Part shown: positions 1 to 6,640 of the stretch, piece after piece
Numbering within the stretch: the first letter of the stretch is position 1
How the letters are laid out: each line of letters opens with the position of its first letter
From: Rheinheimera sp.
GTDB lineage: Bacteria; Pseudomonadota; Gammaproteobacteria; Enterobacterales; Alteromonadaceae
Direction of reading: 5' to 3'
DNA length: 10,000 bases
Assembly (NCBI RefSeq): GCF_020217005.1
Contig: NZ_JAIWOI010000068.1
Coordinates: 1-10,000 of the forward strand
The notes under the pieces: generated by a model
Databases searched by the model: none
Seen by the model: the letters and a program-made list of their open reading frames with translations, nothing else
Told to the model about the DNA's origin: nothing
Position numbers and translations under genes: made by a program

Positions 1-746
1 GCGACGTCTAATTTGAGTAGCGATGCTGCCCGGCCACCATAAGCCGGCCCCCAACCACCGGGCGAGAACTCAGCTCCGCCTATCACGTTCGGCGCGAAAA
101 TAGAGAAACGACCACCACCACCCACATCTTCCTCTTCACCTAAAGTGGCATCAAAGTGCACCGCTTTATCAAAGGGAAAGTCATCAACAAATAATAAATT
201 ATCCCGTGGACCACGGCCACGTACACTAAAGCTGGCGAACTCACTGGCGGATGCCAGGCCAGGCAAGCCATCCAACGACAACAGCGGATCTGCACCTCCG
301 CCTACCGCACTTGCCAGGGCTTCTCTGTCGAGATAGATACTGGAGCCAGATGCAAAAACATCAGATTGTCGCCCTCTAACCTCAACCACCTCAATGGAGT
401 GCTTTTTAAGTTCGAATTCTATCTTGATAGTTTTGCGCGTCACCACCCGCACACTGGGCGCATTTAATGAAGCAAAACCGCTTTTGGCAACGTCCACCGA
501 GTACAGACCCGGCTCAAGCGACTCAACAAGGATACGACCTTGCTCATCAGTTTCTAACGTTTGAGTGGCAGAGGTTTCCCTTTGCTTAAGAGTGATCTGC
601 ACCTTTGACAGTGGCCGGTCAGTCGTCTGATCTTTGACGATAAACGTCAGCGCACCGGGCGCTTCTGCTGCATGGGCCACAAGAGGCAAGCCAATAAGGC
701 CCCCCCACAACGTGATCCAGCATAGGTGTTTTAACTGTCTATTCAT
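1..746 (-). CDS. TonB-dependent receptor, N-terminal part (cut by the left edge)
   Basis: The minus strand is open from an ATG at 746-744 to the window edge (248 codons plus 2 nt), preceded by a strong GGAGG at 755-759 with 8-nt spacing. The product starts with a signal peptide: basic start MNRQLKH, hydrophobic core, likely cleavage after VAHA near residue 26. Residues about 31-113 look like a carboxypeptidase-regulatory/CNA-B-like beta-sandwich (GALTFIVKDQTTDRPLSKVQ, TDEQGRI, LEPGLYSVDV). A TonB-box-like stretch, IEVVEVRG, follows at 118-125. The plug domain begins near 135 (LLSLDGLPGL, then FSVRGRGPRDNLLFVDDFPF) and runs to the edge. By family knowledge such proteins sit in the outer membrane and import a ligand using TonB-ExbBD energy; the beta-barrel should lie beyond position 1. 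The substrate cannot be told. Glycines at 209-212 are encoded by a short GGT run. It is separated from the upstream gene by a 282-nt gap with a terminator, so it probably has its own promoter. The family call is secure; the subfamily is not. Confidence 0.9.
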   Translation of the reverse strand, partial: MNRQLKHLCWITLWGGLIGLPLVAHAAEAPGALTFIVKDQTTDRPLSKVQITLKQRETSATQTLETDEQGRILVESLEPGLYSVDVAKSGFASLNAPSVRVVTRKTIKIEFELKKHSIEVVEVRGRQSDVFASGSSIYLDREALASAVGGGADPLLSLDGLPGLASASEFASFSVRGRGPRDNLLFVDDFPFDKAVHFDATLGEEEDVGGGGRFSIFAPNVIGGAEFSPGGWGPAYGGRAASLLKLDV

Positions 747-1028
747 CTTGCTAACCTCCAAAAATCAACCCTGTTTATTTGAAGAACTGCAGGCAGGCTA
801 GCAGAGCTAATGTGACTAAAAAGTCGCCAAAAGATGAAAGTTGTATTAGAGGCAGGATGGCTGTGGCGGCCACATCTTGCGATATGGTCGTTGTGACGCT
901 TACATTCTGTCTGGGGTACAGAGCTGGTTTAGAAGCAAGTGCTGGATATTATGCTAAAAGCGTTTCGCCGCTGGCGAGACGCTTTAAAGTAAGGAATGTA
1001 GCAGTCAACTACAAGCGTGAAGTAACAC
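747..1028. other. Intergenic spacer between VOC gene and TonB receptor
   Basis: This 282-nt gap holds the receptor's ribosome binding site (755-759) and the hairpin at 957-985. It also contains a small inverted repeat, TGTGG-CGG-CCACA, at 862-874, about 115 nt upstream of the receptor start. I looked for a minus-strand sigma-70 promoter for the receptor and found no -35/-10 pair at 16-18 nt spacing good enough to call. No Fur-box-like 19-bp palindrome stands out, so iron control is not supported by what I see. A plus-strand open frame here lacks a ribosome site and is not believed to be a gene. Confidence 0.5.
957..985 (-). terminator. Hairpin terminator after the VOC gene
   Basis: Arms 957-969 and 973-985 form a 13-bp stem (AAAGCGTTTCGCC against GGCGAGACGCTTT) with one G-T wobble and a 3-nt loop. 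Read on the minus strand, the stem ends in CGCTTTT, which supplies a short U-tract. It begins 43 nt after the VOC stop codon and lies before the TonB-receptor gene, as expected for a Rho-independent terminator. The U-tract is short, so efficiency is uncertain. The plus-strand side also ends in TTT, but no plus-strand gene uses it. Confidence 0.55.
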
Positions 1029-1433
1029 CTACGCCTGCTCAGCACCATTAATCACAGCTTCAATATGATAACCATCCGGGTCAATCACAAAAGCCGCGTA
1101 ATACTCATCGCCATAATCTGGTCTCAATCCAGCAGCACCATTGTCTTTGCCGCCATGCAATAAAGCAGCTTTATGGAACTCATCCACAGCAGCCCGGCTT
1201 GGTGCTGCAAAAGCCAGATGAAAGCCAGGTACTGAACCTGACAAAGTTTGTGCTCTGAGTTTGATGGCAAACTTATCGCCACCGTTGCTGTAGCCATAAC
1301 CTACAGCACAATCCGGGTCATCGTCACTGATATCATCCCAAACCCGGACATAACCTAAAGCGGATAACACAGCATCATAAAAAGCGGCTGAACGATAAAT
1401 ATCAGAAACACCAAAAGAAACATGATGCAGCAT
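1029..1433 (-). CDS. VOC family protein (glyoxalase/bleomycin-resistance-like fold)
   Basis: This is a 134-residue single-module VOC (vicinal oxygen chelate) protein, the usual length for a protomer that forms its metal site as a dimer. The N-terminal strand MLHHVSFGVSDI is followed by a helix, SAAFYDAVLSALGY (15-28), the standard opening of the family. Likely metal ligands by position are His4 (or His3), His72 in GFHLAF and Glu125 in GYHIEAV; the closing IDPDGYHIEAV is the classical VOC end motif. Known relatives include glyoxalase I, ring-cleaving dioxygenases and antibiotic-binding proteins; nothing here picks out a substrate, so no enzyme activity is assigned. The ATG at 1433-1431 has GAGG at 1438-1441 with a short 4-nt spacer. 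The gene stands alone, with the der terminator upstream and its own terminator downstream. A palindrome 32-51 nt upstream of the start may be its operator. Confidence 0.88.
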   Translation of the reverse strand: MLHHVSFGVSDIYRSAAFYDAVLSALGYVRVWDDISDDDPDCAVGYGYSNGGDKFAIKLRAQTLSGSVPGFHLAFAAPSRAAVDEFHKAALLHGGKDNGAAGLRPDYGDEYYAAFVIDPDGYHIEAVINGAEQA

Positions 1434-1464
1434 AAAACCTCAAAGTAAGGACGGTTGATTAAGG

Positions 1465-1484
1465 AGTCGTGATCTATCACAACT
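1465..1484. promoter_or_regulatory. Palindromic operator-like site upstream of the VOC gene
   Basis: The 20-bp inverted repeat AGT-n-GTGAT-CT-ATCAC-n-ACT has 8 bp matched per arm, broken by one mismatched position. It ends 31 nt before the VOC start codon, where a repressor or activator dimer would sit. The GTGA/TCAC half-sites recall CRP, but the spacer is 4 nt where CRP needs 6, so this is not a normal CRP site. The regulator is unknown and no regulator gene is in the window. No convincing -35/-10 pair overlaps it; a TATAAT-like hexamer lies further up on the minus strand at 1547-1542 without a matching -35. Confidence 0.35.
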
Positions 1485-1550
1485 CGCATGTCTGGCGCTA
1501 TTTGGCTGGCAGGGATAAACCCTGATTGGTGTTGGATTGGAATTATAGAC

Positions 1551-1575
1551 GGGCGGGTACAAGACCCGCCCCTAC
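1551..1575 (-). repeat. REP-like hairpin with GTAG head (single copy in window)
   Basis: On the minus strand the tetranucleotide GTAG (1575-1572) runs directly into GGGCGGGT, a 5-nt loop CTTGT, and ACCCGCCC. This is a perfect 8-bp GC-rich stem with arms 1564-1571 and 1551-1558. A GTAG or GGAG head joined to a GC-rich palindrome is the hallmark of REP sequences mobilised by RAYT (TnpA-REP) single-strand transposases. It lies in the gap between der and the VOC gene, where REPs typically settle. Only one unit is seen, so membership of a genomic family is inferred. The alternative is a second terminator, but no U-tract follows the stem. Confidence 0.55.
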
Positions 1576-1604
1576 AATTTAGAATCGACGAGAAGCCCAT
1601 AAAC

Positions 1605-1626
1605 AAGGCCAGCTTTCGCTGGCCTT
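1605..1626 (-). terminator. Rho-independent terminator of der
   Basis: Arms 1605-1613 and 1618-1626 form a perfect 9-bp stem, AAGGCCAGC against GCTGGCCTT. Read in the der direction the loop is GAAA, a very stable tetraloop, and the stem is followed by the T-rich TTGTTTAT. It starts 8 nt after the der stop codon. Position, stem and tail all fit intrinsic termination of the der transcript. Confidence 0.8.
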
Positions 1627-1633
1627 ATAAAAC

Positions 1634-3112
1634 TTACTTCTTATTCACCAGATTCGCTCTGGCTTTTAAGATCCGGTCCCGTTTGTATTGCTGATTAGGC
1701 GTCAGCGTATTACGTTTACCGGCAAATGGGTTTTCGCCTTCGCGGAATTCAATCCGTACCGGAGTACCCATCATCTGCAGCGATTTACGGAAATAGTTCA
1801 TCAGATAACGTTTGTACGAATCTGGCAAGTCATCGACCTGATTACCGTGGATCACGATAAGAGGTGGATTGTAACCACCGGCGTGAGCGTATTTCAGCTT
1901 GACGCGACGACCTTTCACCATAGGAGGCTGGTGGTCTTCTACTGCCATTTTCATAATACGGGTTAAAAGTGCCGTACTGACACGACGGGTGGCCGAGTCG
2001 AATGCTTCTTCTACCGATTCAAATAAGTTACCCACACCAGAGCCGTGTAAAGCAGAGATAAAATGCAAACGGGCAAAGTCGATAAAACCTAAACGTCTGT
2101 CGAGCTCACGTTTTACATCGTCTTTAATGCGATCGTCCAATCCGTCCCATTTATTGACCGCGATCACCAAAGAGCGGCCTGAATTTAACACAAAACCTAA
2201 AATACTTAAGTCCTGATCCGAAATACCTAAACGGGCGTCCAGCACTAAAATCACCACGTTGGCATCTTCTATCGCCTGCAGGGTTTTAATCACAGAGAAC
2301 TTTTCGACCATATCGTCAATTTTGCCACGACGACGCACACCAGCAGTATCAATCAGGGTGTATTCCCGTTCACCGCGAGTCATAGGGATATAAATCGAAT
2401 CCCTTGTGGTGCCTGGCATGTCGAATACCACGACACGCTCTTCACCTAAAATACGGTTGGTTAAAGTTGATTTACCAACGTTTGGACGACCCACTATGGC
2501 CAGCTTGATATGCTGATCCTTCGCCTGGGTAATGTCTTCTTCGCTTTCGTCCTCTGGTTCAAATTCTTCCGGTAATTCTTCGCCTTTTTCGATGGCAGCT
2601 ATACGCTGTTGTTGTTGTTCAGACAACAAAGGCAATAACGCATGTTGCAGCAAAGACACCACACCACGGCCATGTACAGCAGCGATAGGATAAACTTCGC
2701 CTAAGGCCAGACTGTAGAAATCTGCAGTGGCAGTGTCAGCATCCAGACCGTCCGTTTTGTTGGCGACCAGAAATACCTTTTTGTTAATACGGCGTAAGTG
2801 CTGGGCTATTGCATCATCAGCCACCATAGCGCCGGCGCGGGCGTCGACCATAAATAGCACTACATCGGCTTCATCTATGGCTTTGAGTGATTGCTCAGCC
2901 ATTTCCACTTCAATGCCTTGCTCATTGCCGTCTATACCACCGGTATCGACCACAATAAATTCATAACCTTCGTATTTGACTGAACCGTATTTGCGGTCAC
3001 GCGTCAGGCCCGGATAATCCGCCACTAAGGCATCACGGGTGCGGGTCAAACGGTTAAATAATGTTGATTTTCCAACGTTGGCTCTGCCAACCAAAGCCAC
3101 TACAGGTAACAT
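1634..3112 (-). CDS. der: Ribosome biogenesis GTPase Der (EngA)
   Basis: The 492 residues match the usual length of about 490. Der is an essential double GTPase that binds the 50S precursor during large-subunit maturation in the cytoplasm. Two tandem GTPase domains are visible. GD1 has P-loop GRANVGKS (9-16), G3 DTGG (56-59) and G4 NKTD (118-121). GD2 has P-loop GRPNVGKS (208-215), DTAG (255-258) and NKWD (320-323). An acidic linker at about 175-195 ([18 protein letters not shown]) joins them. The C-terminal KH-like domain spans about 378-465 and includes [18 protein letters not shown], followed by a basic tail. All key motifs are intact. The ATG at 3112-3110 has GAGG about 8 nt upstream. In many gammaproteobacteria der follows bamB directly; here a terminator and a 311-nt spacer with a repeat intervene, so der probably has its own promoter. 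Confidence 0.98.
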   Translation of the reverse strand: MLPVVALVGRANVGKSTLFNRLTRTRDALVADYPGLTRDRKYGSVKYEGYEFIVVDTGGIDGNEQGIEVEMAEQSLKAIDEADVVLFMVDARAGAMVADDAIAQHLRRINKKVFLVANKTDGLDADTATADFYSLALGEVYPIAAVHGRGVVSLLQHALLPLLSEQQQQRIAAIEKGEELPEEFEPEDESEEDITQAKDQHIKLAIVGRPNVGKSTLTNRILGEERVVVFDMPGTTRDSIYIPMTRGEREYTLIDTAGVRRRGKIDDMVEKFSVIKTLQAIEDANVVILVLDARLGISDQDLSILGFVLNSGRSLVIAVNKWDGLDDRIKDDVKRELDRRLGFIDFARLHFISALHGSGVGNLFESVEEAFDSATRRVSTALLTRIMKMAVEDHQPPMVKGRRVKLKYAHAGGYNPPLIVIHGNQVDDLPDSYKRYLMNYFRKSLQMMGTPVRIEFREGENPFAGKRNTLTPNQQYKRDRILKARANLVNKK

Positions 3113-3213
3113 GGTTTTACCTCAAATAAAATTACTATGTATCCTTGTGGATACCGCAGGCCAACTGGCCTTCTTACTCTGTGACGTCAGGCTTTTCAGC
3201 CGCGGCACCTACC

Positions 3214-3341
3214 TATACCTAAGTAACCTGGAGTTGCAGCAAGGCGACAAGCCAGTGAGTCCCCAGGAGCATAGTTAACCTATGTAACTGGGGCAAGATG
3301 GCGCGGTCAACAAAGCTGCAGCTTCAGGTACGACGGCTATA
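3214..3341. repeat. ERIC-like (IRU) palindromic intergenic repeat, complete, 128 bp
   Basis: The element begins and ends with TATA. Its 27-nt terminal inverted repeats (3214-3240 and 3315-3341) match at 18 of 27 positions, with the shared blocks ACCTG and TGCAGC. The centre folds perfectly: CCCCAG (3261-3266) pairs with CTGGGG (3288-3293), and CATAG (3270-3274) pairs with CTATG (3280-3284), around a 5-nt loop. On the minus strand 3270-3255 reads GCTCCTGGGGACTCAC, differing by one base from GCTCCTGGGGATTCAC of the enterobacterial ERIC consensus as I remember it from the ERIC1R primer; the ACTGGGG core of ERIC2 is also present. ERIC is about 127 bp, has no coding capacity and lies in transcribed spacers, all of which fits. 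It should form a long RNA hairpin in any transcript crossing the bamB-der gap. Confidence 0.88.
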
Positions 3342-3363
3342 AATCGTTAAACTTTATTAAACA

Positions 3364-3402
3364 ACAAGGCCGGAGGCGATGGTTTATCGGCTCCGACCTT
3401 GT
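3364..3402 (-). terminator. Strong hairpin terminator after bamB
   Basis: Arms 3364-3380 and 3386-3402 form a 17-bp stem with one G-T wobble and one C-C mismatch, around a 5-nt loop. On the minus strand it is followed by TTGTTTAAT, a moderate U-rich tail. It starts about 21 nt after the bamB stop codon and would end the pilF-to-bamB transcript, or attenuate read-through into der. Confidence 0.72.
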
Positions 3403-3423
3403 CTTATTCCATACTCAGCTGGT

Positions 3424-4608
3424 TTAAGGTAAGCGTATTAAACTTAGCTCACCGTCCCGGGTTTGGATCACTAATTCATCGGCTGAGCTGACGCCCTGCA
3501 CATAAAAACCTGAACCATAAGATTCCTGAGCAACAAATTCTCCGGTGTTTTTATCTAACCAGAATAAGTTGCCTTCGACATCACCAATAGCCAGATAGTC
3601 TTTATAAACTGCAGGTCCGGTCAGGAAATGCTTATGCAAACCTAACTGAGCCCATTGCTCTAAACCATTACGGCGGTCAATCGCAAAGATCTTGCCAACG
3701 CTGTCGACCAGATAGATGGTATTGCCTTCAACTACCATGTCGCGGAAACTGGCGTATTCACGTTTCCACATCACCCGGCCGGTACGCAACTCCAGTGCAA
3801 CCAGCTCGCCGTTAAAGGCAATAGCGTACACTGTGCCATCTACAACTATAGGGGTTGCATCCACGTCGACCATACGGGATAAATCTGTTGCGCCTTTTGG
3901 CACCGCTATGGCTGCATCCCATGCCAATACGCCTTTATCGGCTATTAGTACTGACACTTTGCCTGCGCCGCTACCAAAAATAACACCACCACTGGCAATG
4001 ACTGGTTCGCTGGTGCCACGTAAGCTTAATAAAGCACTTTCCTGCTCATGCATCCAGCGCTGTTCACCTGTATCCGGATGCAATGCAAACAGATAACCAG
4101 CTGAGGTGTTGACCAACACATAACCTTCACCAGCGGCTGGACTGGCAATAACTTCGCCTTTGACCTTCACGCGCCATACCAGCTCTCCTGTCTCAGGATT
4201 TAAAGCCACTACATCGCCATTTTCTGTACCGACAAAAACTTTGTCGTAGCCCGCACTGACACCACCAGAAACCCGGGCTGTTTCCGAGTTCCAGAACTTC
4301 AGGCTATCCAGCAAACTGCCGGTGCCATCATCGCGCACATCAAAGGTCCATAGACGATCGCCTGACTCGCGGTCAAAAGCCATCACTAAACCAGCCCGGC
4401 TGGCGGCAAAGACTTTGTCTTTATAAATCAGAGGTCGTAGCGATGAGTCATAATGCTCAACACCATCACCAACAGATGCGCTCCAAATTTCTTCGGGCTC
4501 AATTTTGTTGTTAATTTCCGGGTAGACCAATTCTTCTTTGGAAGAACAAGCGGCCAAAGTCGTCAACAACACCAGCATTAAGCTGATACGGGACCTGAAT
4601 AACTTCAC
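3424..4608 (-). CDS. bamB: Outer membrane assembly lipoprotein BamB (formerly YfgL)
   Basis: BamB is a lipoprotein of the BAM complex that folds beta-barrel proteins into the outer membrane; it scaffolds BamA and substrates from the periplasmic face. The 394 residues match the usual length of about 390. The N-terminus MKLFRSRISLMLVLLTTLAAC is a lipoprotein signal with lipobox LAAC and lipidated Cys21; Ser at +2 fits outer-membrane sorting. The rest is an eight-bladed beta-propeller of PQQ/WD-like repeats, for example the blades carrying SRAGLVMAFDRESGDRLW, GTENGDVVALNPETGELVW and FNGELVALELRTGRVMW. The start codon is GTG (4608-4606): it is the only start that keeps the basic n-region of the signal, and it has AAGGTG at 4614-4619 overlapping the yfgM stop. 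The 9-nt gap means it is co-transcribed and probably translationally coupled with yfgM. A terminator follows. Confidence 0.97.
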   Translation of the reverse strand: MKLFRSRISLMLVLLTTLAACSSKEELVYPEINNKIEPEEIWSASVGDGVEHYDSSLRPLIYKDKVFAASRAGLVMAFDRESGDRLWTFDVRDDGTGSLLDSLKFWNSETARVSGGVSAGYDKVFVGTENGDVVALNPETGELVWRVKVKGEVIASPAAGEGYVLVNTSAGYLFALHPDTGEQRWMHEQESALLSLRGTSEPVIASGGVIFGSGAGKVSVLIADKGVLAWDAAIAVPKGATDLSRMVDVDATPIVVDGTVYAIAFNGELVALELRTGRVMWKREYASFRDMVVEGNTIYLVDSVGKIFAIDRRNGLEQWAQLGLHKHFLTGPAVYKDYLAIGDVEGNLFWLDKNTGEFVAQESYGSGFYVQGVSSADELVIQTRDGELSLIRLP

Positions 4609-4613
4609 TCTTA

Positions 4614-4619
4614 CACCTT
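4614..4619 (-). promoter_or_regulatory. Ribosome binding site of bamB, deciding its GTG start
   Basis: AAGGTG on the minus strand, 5 nt before the GTG start of bamB, overlaps the TAA stop of yfgM (4620-4618). Its position supports the GTG over the next in-frame ATG (codon 11), which would cut the lipoprotein signal in half. Confidence 0.6.
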
Positions 4620-5256
4620 AAGCAGCAGTTACGTGCGCCAGTTCGTCTAATTTCACTTTCAGAATTGGATTCTGAGCGTCTTTGGTTGCTGCTACAGCAG
4701 CCAGATAAGCAGTTTTAGCTTTGGCCAGCTCACCTGAATTCAACAGCACATCACCAGTCAGCTCTTGTTGTTGTGCTTTAAATGCCTCAGGCACTGAGAT
4801 AGCTAAAGTAGCTAAAGCGGCCGGATAATCTTTTTGTTCGTTTTGCACCCGAGCCAGGCGTAATTGCGCCAGTGCTTTAATTTCAGGCTGAGTTGCAGCA
4901 GTGATAACCCAGTTCAGCTGTTTTGCTGCAGTGGTGTAATCCTCTTTCGCCACAGCTTCTTTGGCGGCAGCAAAAGCGGCCAGCAATGCATAAGAAGAGT
5001 CACTGTTTTTATCAACAAAAGTCTGGAATTGCGCTAATAACTCTGGATTATCCGCAGCGTCTTGCTGCTGTTCCAATAATTTAGTGTACGCGCTTGAAGA
5101 CGCCATTGCGCTTTCTAACTGCTGGTCCTGGAAATAACGCCAGCCATATAAACCACCTAAACCCAAAACAACTCCGGCAATAATGGCAGTACCATTTTCT
5201 TTCCAAAAGCGTTTAATTGCTTCGACTTGTTGTTCTTCGCTATTGTAAATTTCCAT
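4618..5256 (-). CDS. yfgM: YfgM family protein, ancillary SecYEG translocon subunit
   Basis: The 212 residues compare with about 206 in E. coli YfgM. The protein is bitopic. A short cytoplasmic N-terminus (MEIYNSEEQQVEAIKRFWKEN) precedes one membrane helix at about 23-40 (TAIIAGVVLGLGGLYGWR), then a periplasmic TPR-like helical domain. Characteristic stretches are EEQQVEAIKRFWKENG at the start, ALLAAFAAAKEAV (90-102) and the TPR-like repeat QKDYPAALATL (141-151). By family knowledge YfgM associates with SecYEG and the chaperone PpiD and helps hand secreted proteins to periplasmic chaperones. Its place directly upstream of bamB fits a role in outer-membrane protein traffic. The ATG at 5256-5254 has AGGGA with about 6-nt spacing. 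The length and the match to the family start support the call. Confidence 0.93.
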   Translation of the reverse strand: MEIYNSEEQQVEAIKRFWKENGTAIIAGVVLGLGGLYGWRYFQDQQLESAMASSSAYTKLLEQQQDAADNPELLAQFQTFVDKNSDSSYALLAAFAAAKEAVAKEDYTTAAKQLNWVITAATQPEIKALAQLRLARVQNEQKDYPAALATLAISVPEAFKAQQQELTGDVLLNSGELAKAKTAYLAAVAATKDAQNPILKVKLDELAHVTAA

Positions 5257-5321
5257 CTTCGATCCCTATAAACCAGCTGCTTTACGGAACAGCTTCATGC
5301 GGTCAAATTTATATTGTCTTG

Positions 5322-6596
5322 TTAAGACAGCTGTTTGATATAGCTGCTCAGCTCAGTTAATTTAATATTTTGTTGTGGCTTATCTTCTCTGAGCCATTTC
5401 AGCGTAATTTCGCCGGCAGCCAGTTCAGTTTCACCTAATAACAGGCCAAGGCTGGCGCCAGACTTGTCGGCTTTTTTCAGCTGTTTCTTTAAGTTACCGC
5501 CACCACAATGCATCATTAAGCGCAGCTCAGGTAACTCATTCCGAAGGGCTTCGGCAATAGAAACTGCGGCAAGTTCCGCGCTCTCCCCTAAGGCCATCAG
5601 ATAAATATCAGTTTGAGCCTGTACTTGTGGTAATAACTCTAAGGTTTGCAGCAATAATACCAGTCGTTCCATACCTAAGGCAAAACCAACGGCAGGAGTG
5701 GCTTTGCCGCCCAGTTGCTCTACCAGACCGTCATAACGGCCACCAGCACAGACTGTGCCTTGTGAACCTAAACTGCTGGTGACCCACTCGAATACGGTTT
5801 TGTTGTAATAGTCCAGCCCACGCACTAAACGCGGATTGATCACAAACCCAACTCCAGCTGCTTTTAAGCGTTTTTGCAGGCCATCAAAATCAGCCTTAGA
5901 TTCTTCATCCAAGTAATCTAACAACTGTGGCGCTTTGCCCAGCATTTCCTGCATCACAGGATTTTTGCTATCCAGCACCCGCAGCGGATTGCTGTACATG
6001 CGGCGTAAACTGTCCTCATCCAGCAACTCTTTATGTTGCTCTAAATAAGCCACTAAAGCTGCGCGGTAATCAGCGCGAGCCTGATTTGAACCTAAAGAGT
6101 TCAGCTCCAGCGTCACATGAGCAGATAAACCTAAGCTTTGCCATAAACGGGCACTGAGCAAAATCACTTCTGCATCAATGTCCGGGCCTGCCATACCAAA
6201 AGCTTCTAAACCAAACTGGTGGAACTGGCGGTAACGACCTTTTTGCGGACGTTCGTGACGAAACATAGGGCCCATATACCACAGGCGCTGCTCCTGGTTG
6301 TACAGCAAACCGTTTTGATTGGCTGCACGCACACAAACCGCTGTGCCTTCGGGACGCAAGGTCAGGCTATCACCGTTGCGATCAGCAAAGGTGTACATTT
6401 CTTTTTCAACGATGTCGGTCACTTCACCAATAGAGCGTTTAAACAGCTCCGTCATTTCTACGATAGGAAAACGAATTTCCTCATAGCCATAGTTTCGAAC
6501 TGTTTTACGTAAAATCTGTTCCACGTGCTGCCATGCCGGAGTATCGGCAGGTAAGCAGTCGTTCATGCCACGAATGGCCTGGATATCTTTTGACAC
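5322..6596 (-). CDS. hisS: Histidine--tRNA ligase (HisRS)
   Basis: HisRS charges tRNA-His with histidine using ATP, in the cytoplasm. The 424 residues match the usual length for this class II synthetase. Visible motifs are TLRPEGT (79-85), motif 2 with [19 protein letters not shown] (109-127, including the ATP-binding Arg), the histidine-A loop [13 protein letters not shown] (259-271), the GGRYDGL turn (285-291) and motif 3 [11 protein letters not shown] (302-312). The anticodon-binding domain covers about 328-424. The start codon is GTG (6596-6594): the resulting [16 protein letters not shown] aligns with the family start, and no better upstream start exists. Its ribosome site is weak (AAGAG about 9 nt upstream), so expression may be modest or coupled to ispG, 44 nt upstream. 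A small hairpin (5315-5329) overlaps the stop codon and has no U-tract. Confidence 0.98.
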   Translation of the reverse strand: MSKDIQAIRGMNDCLPADTPAWQHVEQILRKTVRNYGYEEIRFPIVEMTELFKRSIGEVTDIVEKEMYTFADRNGDSLTLRPEGTAVCVRAANQNGLLYNQEQRLWYMGPMFRHERPQKGRYRQFHQFGLEAFGMAGPDIDAEVILLSARLWQSLGLSAHVTLELNSLGSNQARADYRAALVAYLEQHKELLDEDSLRRMYSNPLRVLDSKNPVMQEMLGKAPQLLDYLDEESKADFDGLQKRLKAAGVGFVINPRLVRGLDYYNKTVFEWVTSSLGSQGTVCAGGRYDGLVEQLGGKATPAVGFALGMERLVLLLQTLELLPQVQAQTDIYLMALGESAELAAVSIAEALRNELPELRLMMHCGGGNLKKQLKKADKSGASLGLLLGETELAAGEITLKWLREDKPQQNIKLTELSSYIKQLS

Positions 6597-6640
6597 AGGT
6601 TTTATCTCTTTATCCTAAGCGGATGGTGCAGCAAGGCCGC

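Larger units (their letters stand above)
3113..3423. other. 311-nt spacer between bamB and der
   Basis: Read towards der, the spacer holds the bamB terminator (3364-3402), then a 128-bp ERIC-like palindrome (3214-3341), then about 100 nt of plain leader. The leader includes a small perfect hairpin, GTATCC-ttgt-GGATAC (3139-3154), and a palindrome, AGGCCA-AC-TGGCCT (3158-3171). A der promoter is expected here. The best candidates I could find, TTGGCC with TACATA 17 nt later in the leader and TTGACC inside the ERIC element, are too weak to call. No small gene is supported. Confidence 0.6.

Noticed and set aside
779..1051. Plus-strand open frame of 90 codons in the gap between the TonB receptor and the VOC gene
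   Set aside because: It starts at TTG with no ribosome site, runs through the hairpin terminator at 957-985, overlaps the VOC 3' end, and its translation resembles no family.
1542..1547. Perfect TATAAT on the minus strand as the -10 of a VOC promoter
   Set aside because: At 16-18 nt upstream lies the GC-only REP stem with no -35 likeness; the nearest TTGTAC is only 9 nt away. Not callable on sequence alone.
1355..1606. Minus-strand open frame overlapping the VOC start in another frame
   Set aside because: It spans the REP-like hairpin and operator-like palindrome, has no credible ribosome site, and conflicts with the well-supported VOC gene.
3139..3171. Small hairpin GTATCC-ttgt-GGATAC and nearby palindrome in the der leader, considered as a riboswitch or operator
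   Set aside because: Both are short, and no known riboswitch pattern or conserved operator is recognisable; noted only as part of the spacer.
3039..3278. Plus-strand open frame of 79 codons crossing the der start and part of the ERIC-like repeat
   Set aside because: It is antisense to der and ends inside the non-coding repeat; no ribosome site or recognisable motif.
5315..5329. Hairpin TGTCTT-gtt-AAGACA over the hisS stop codon as a terminator
   Set aside because: The stem is only 6 AT-rich bp with a 3-nt loop, and the downstream strand lacks a U-tract; it is unlikely to split hisS from yfgM.
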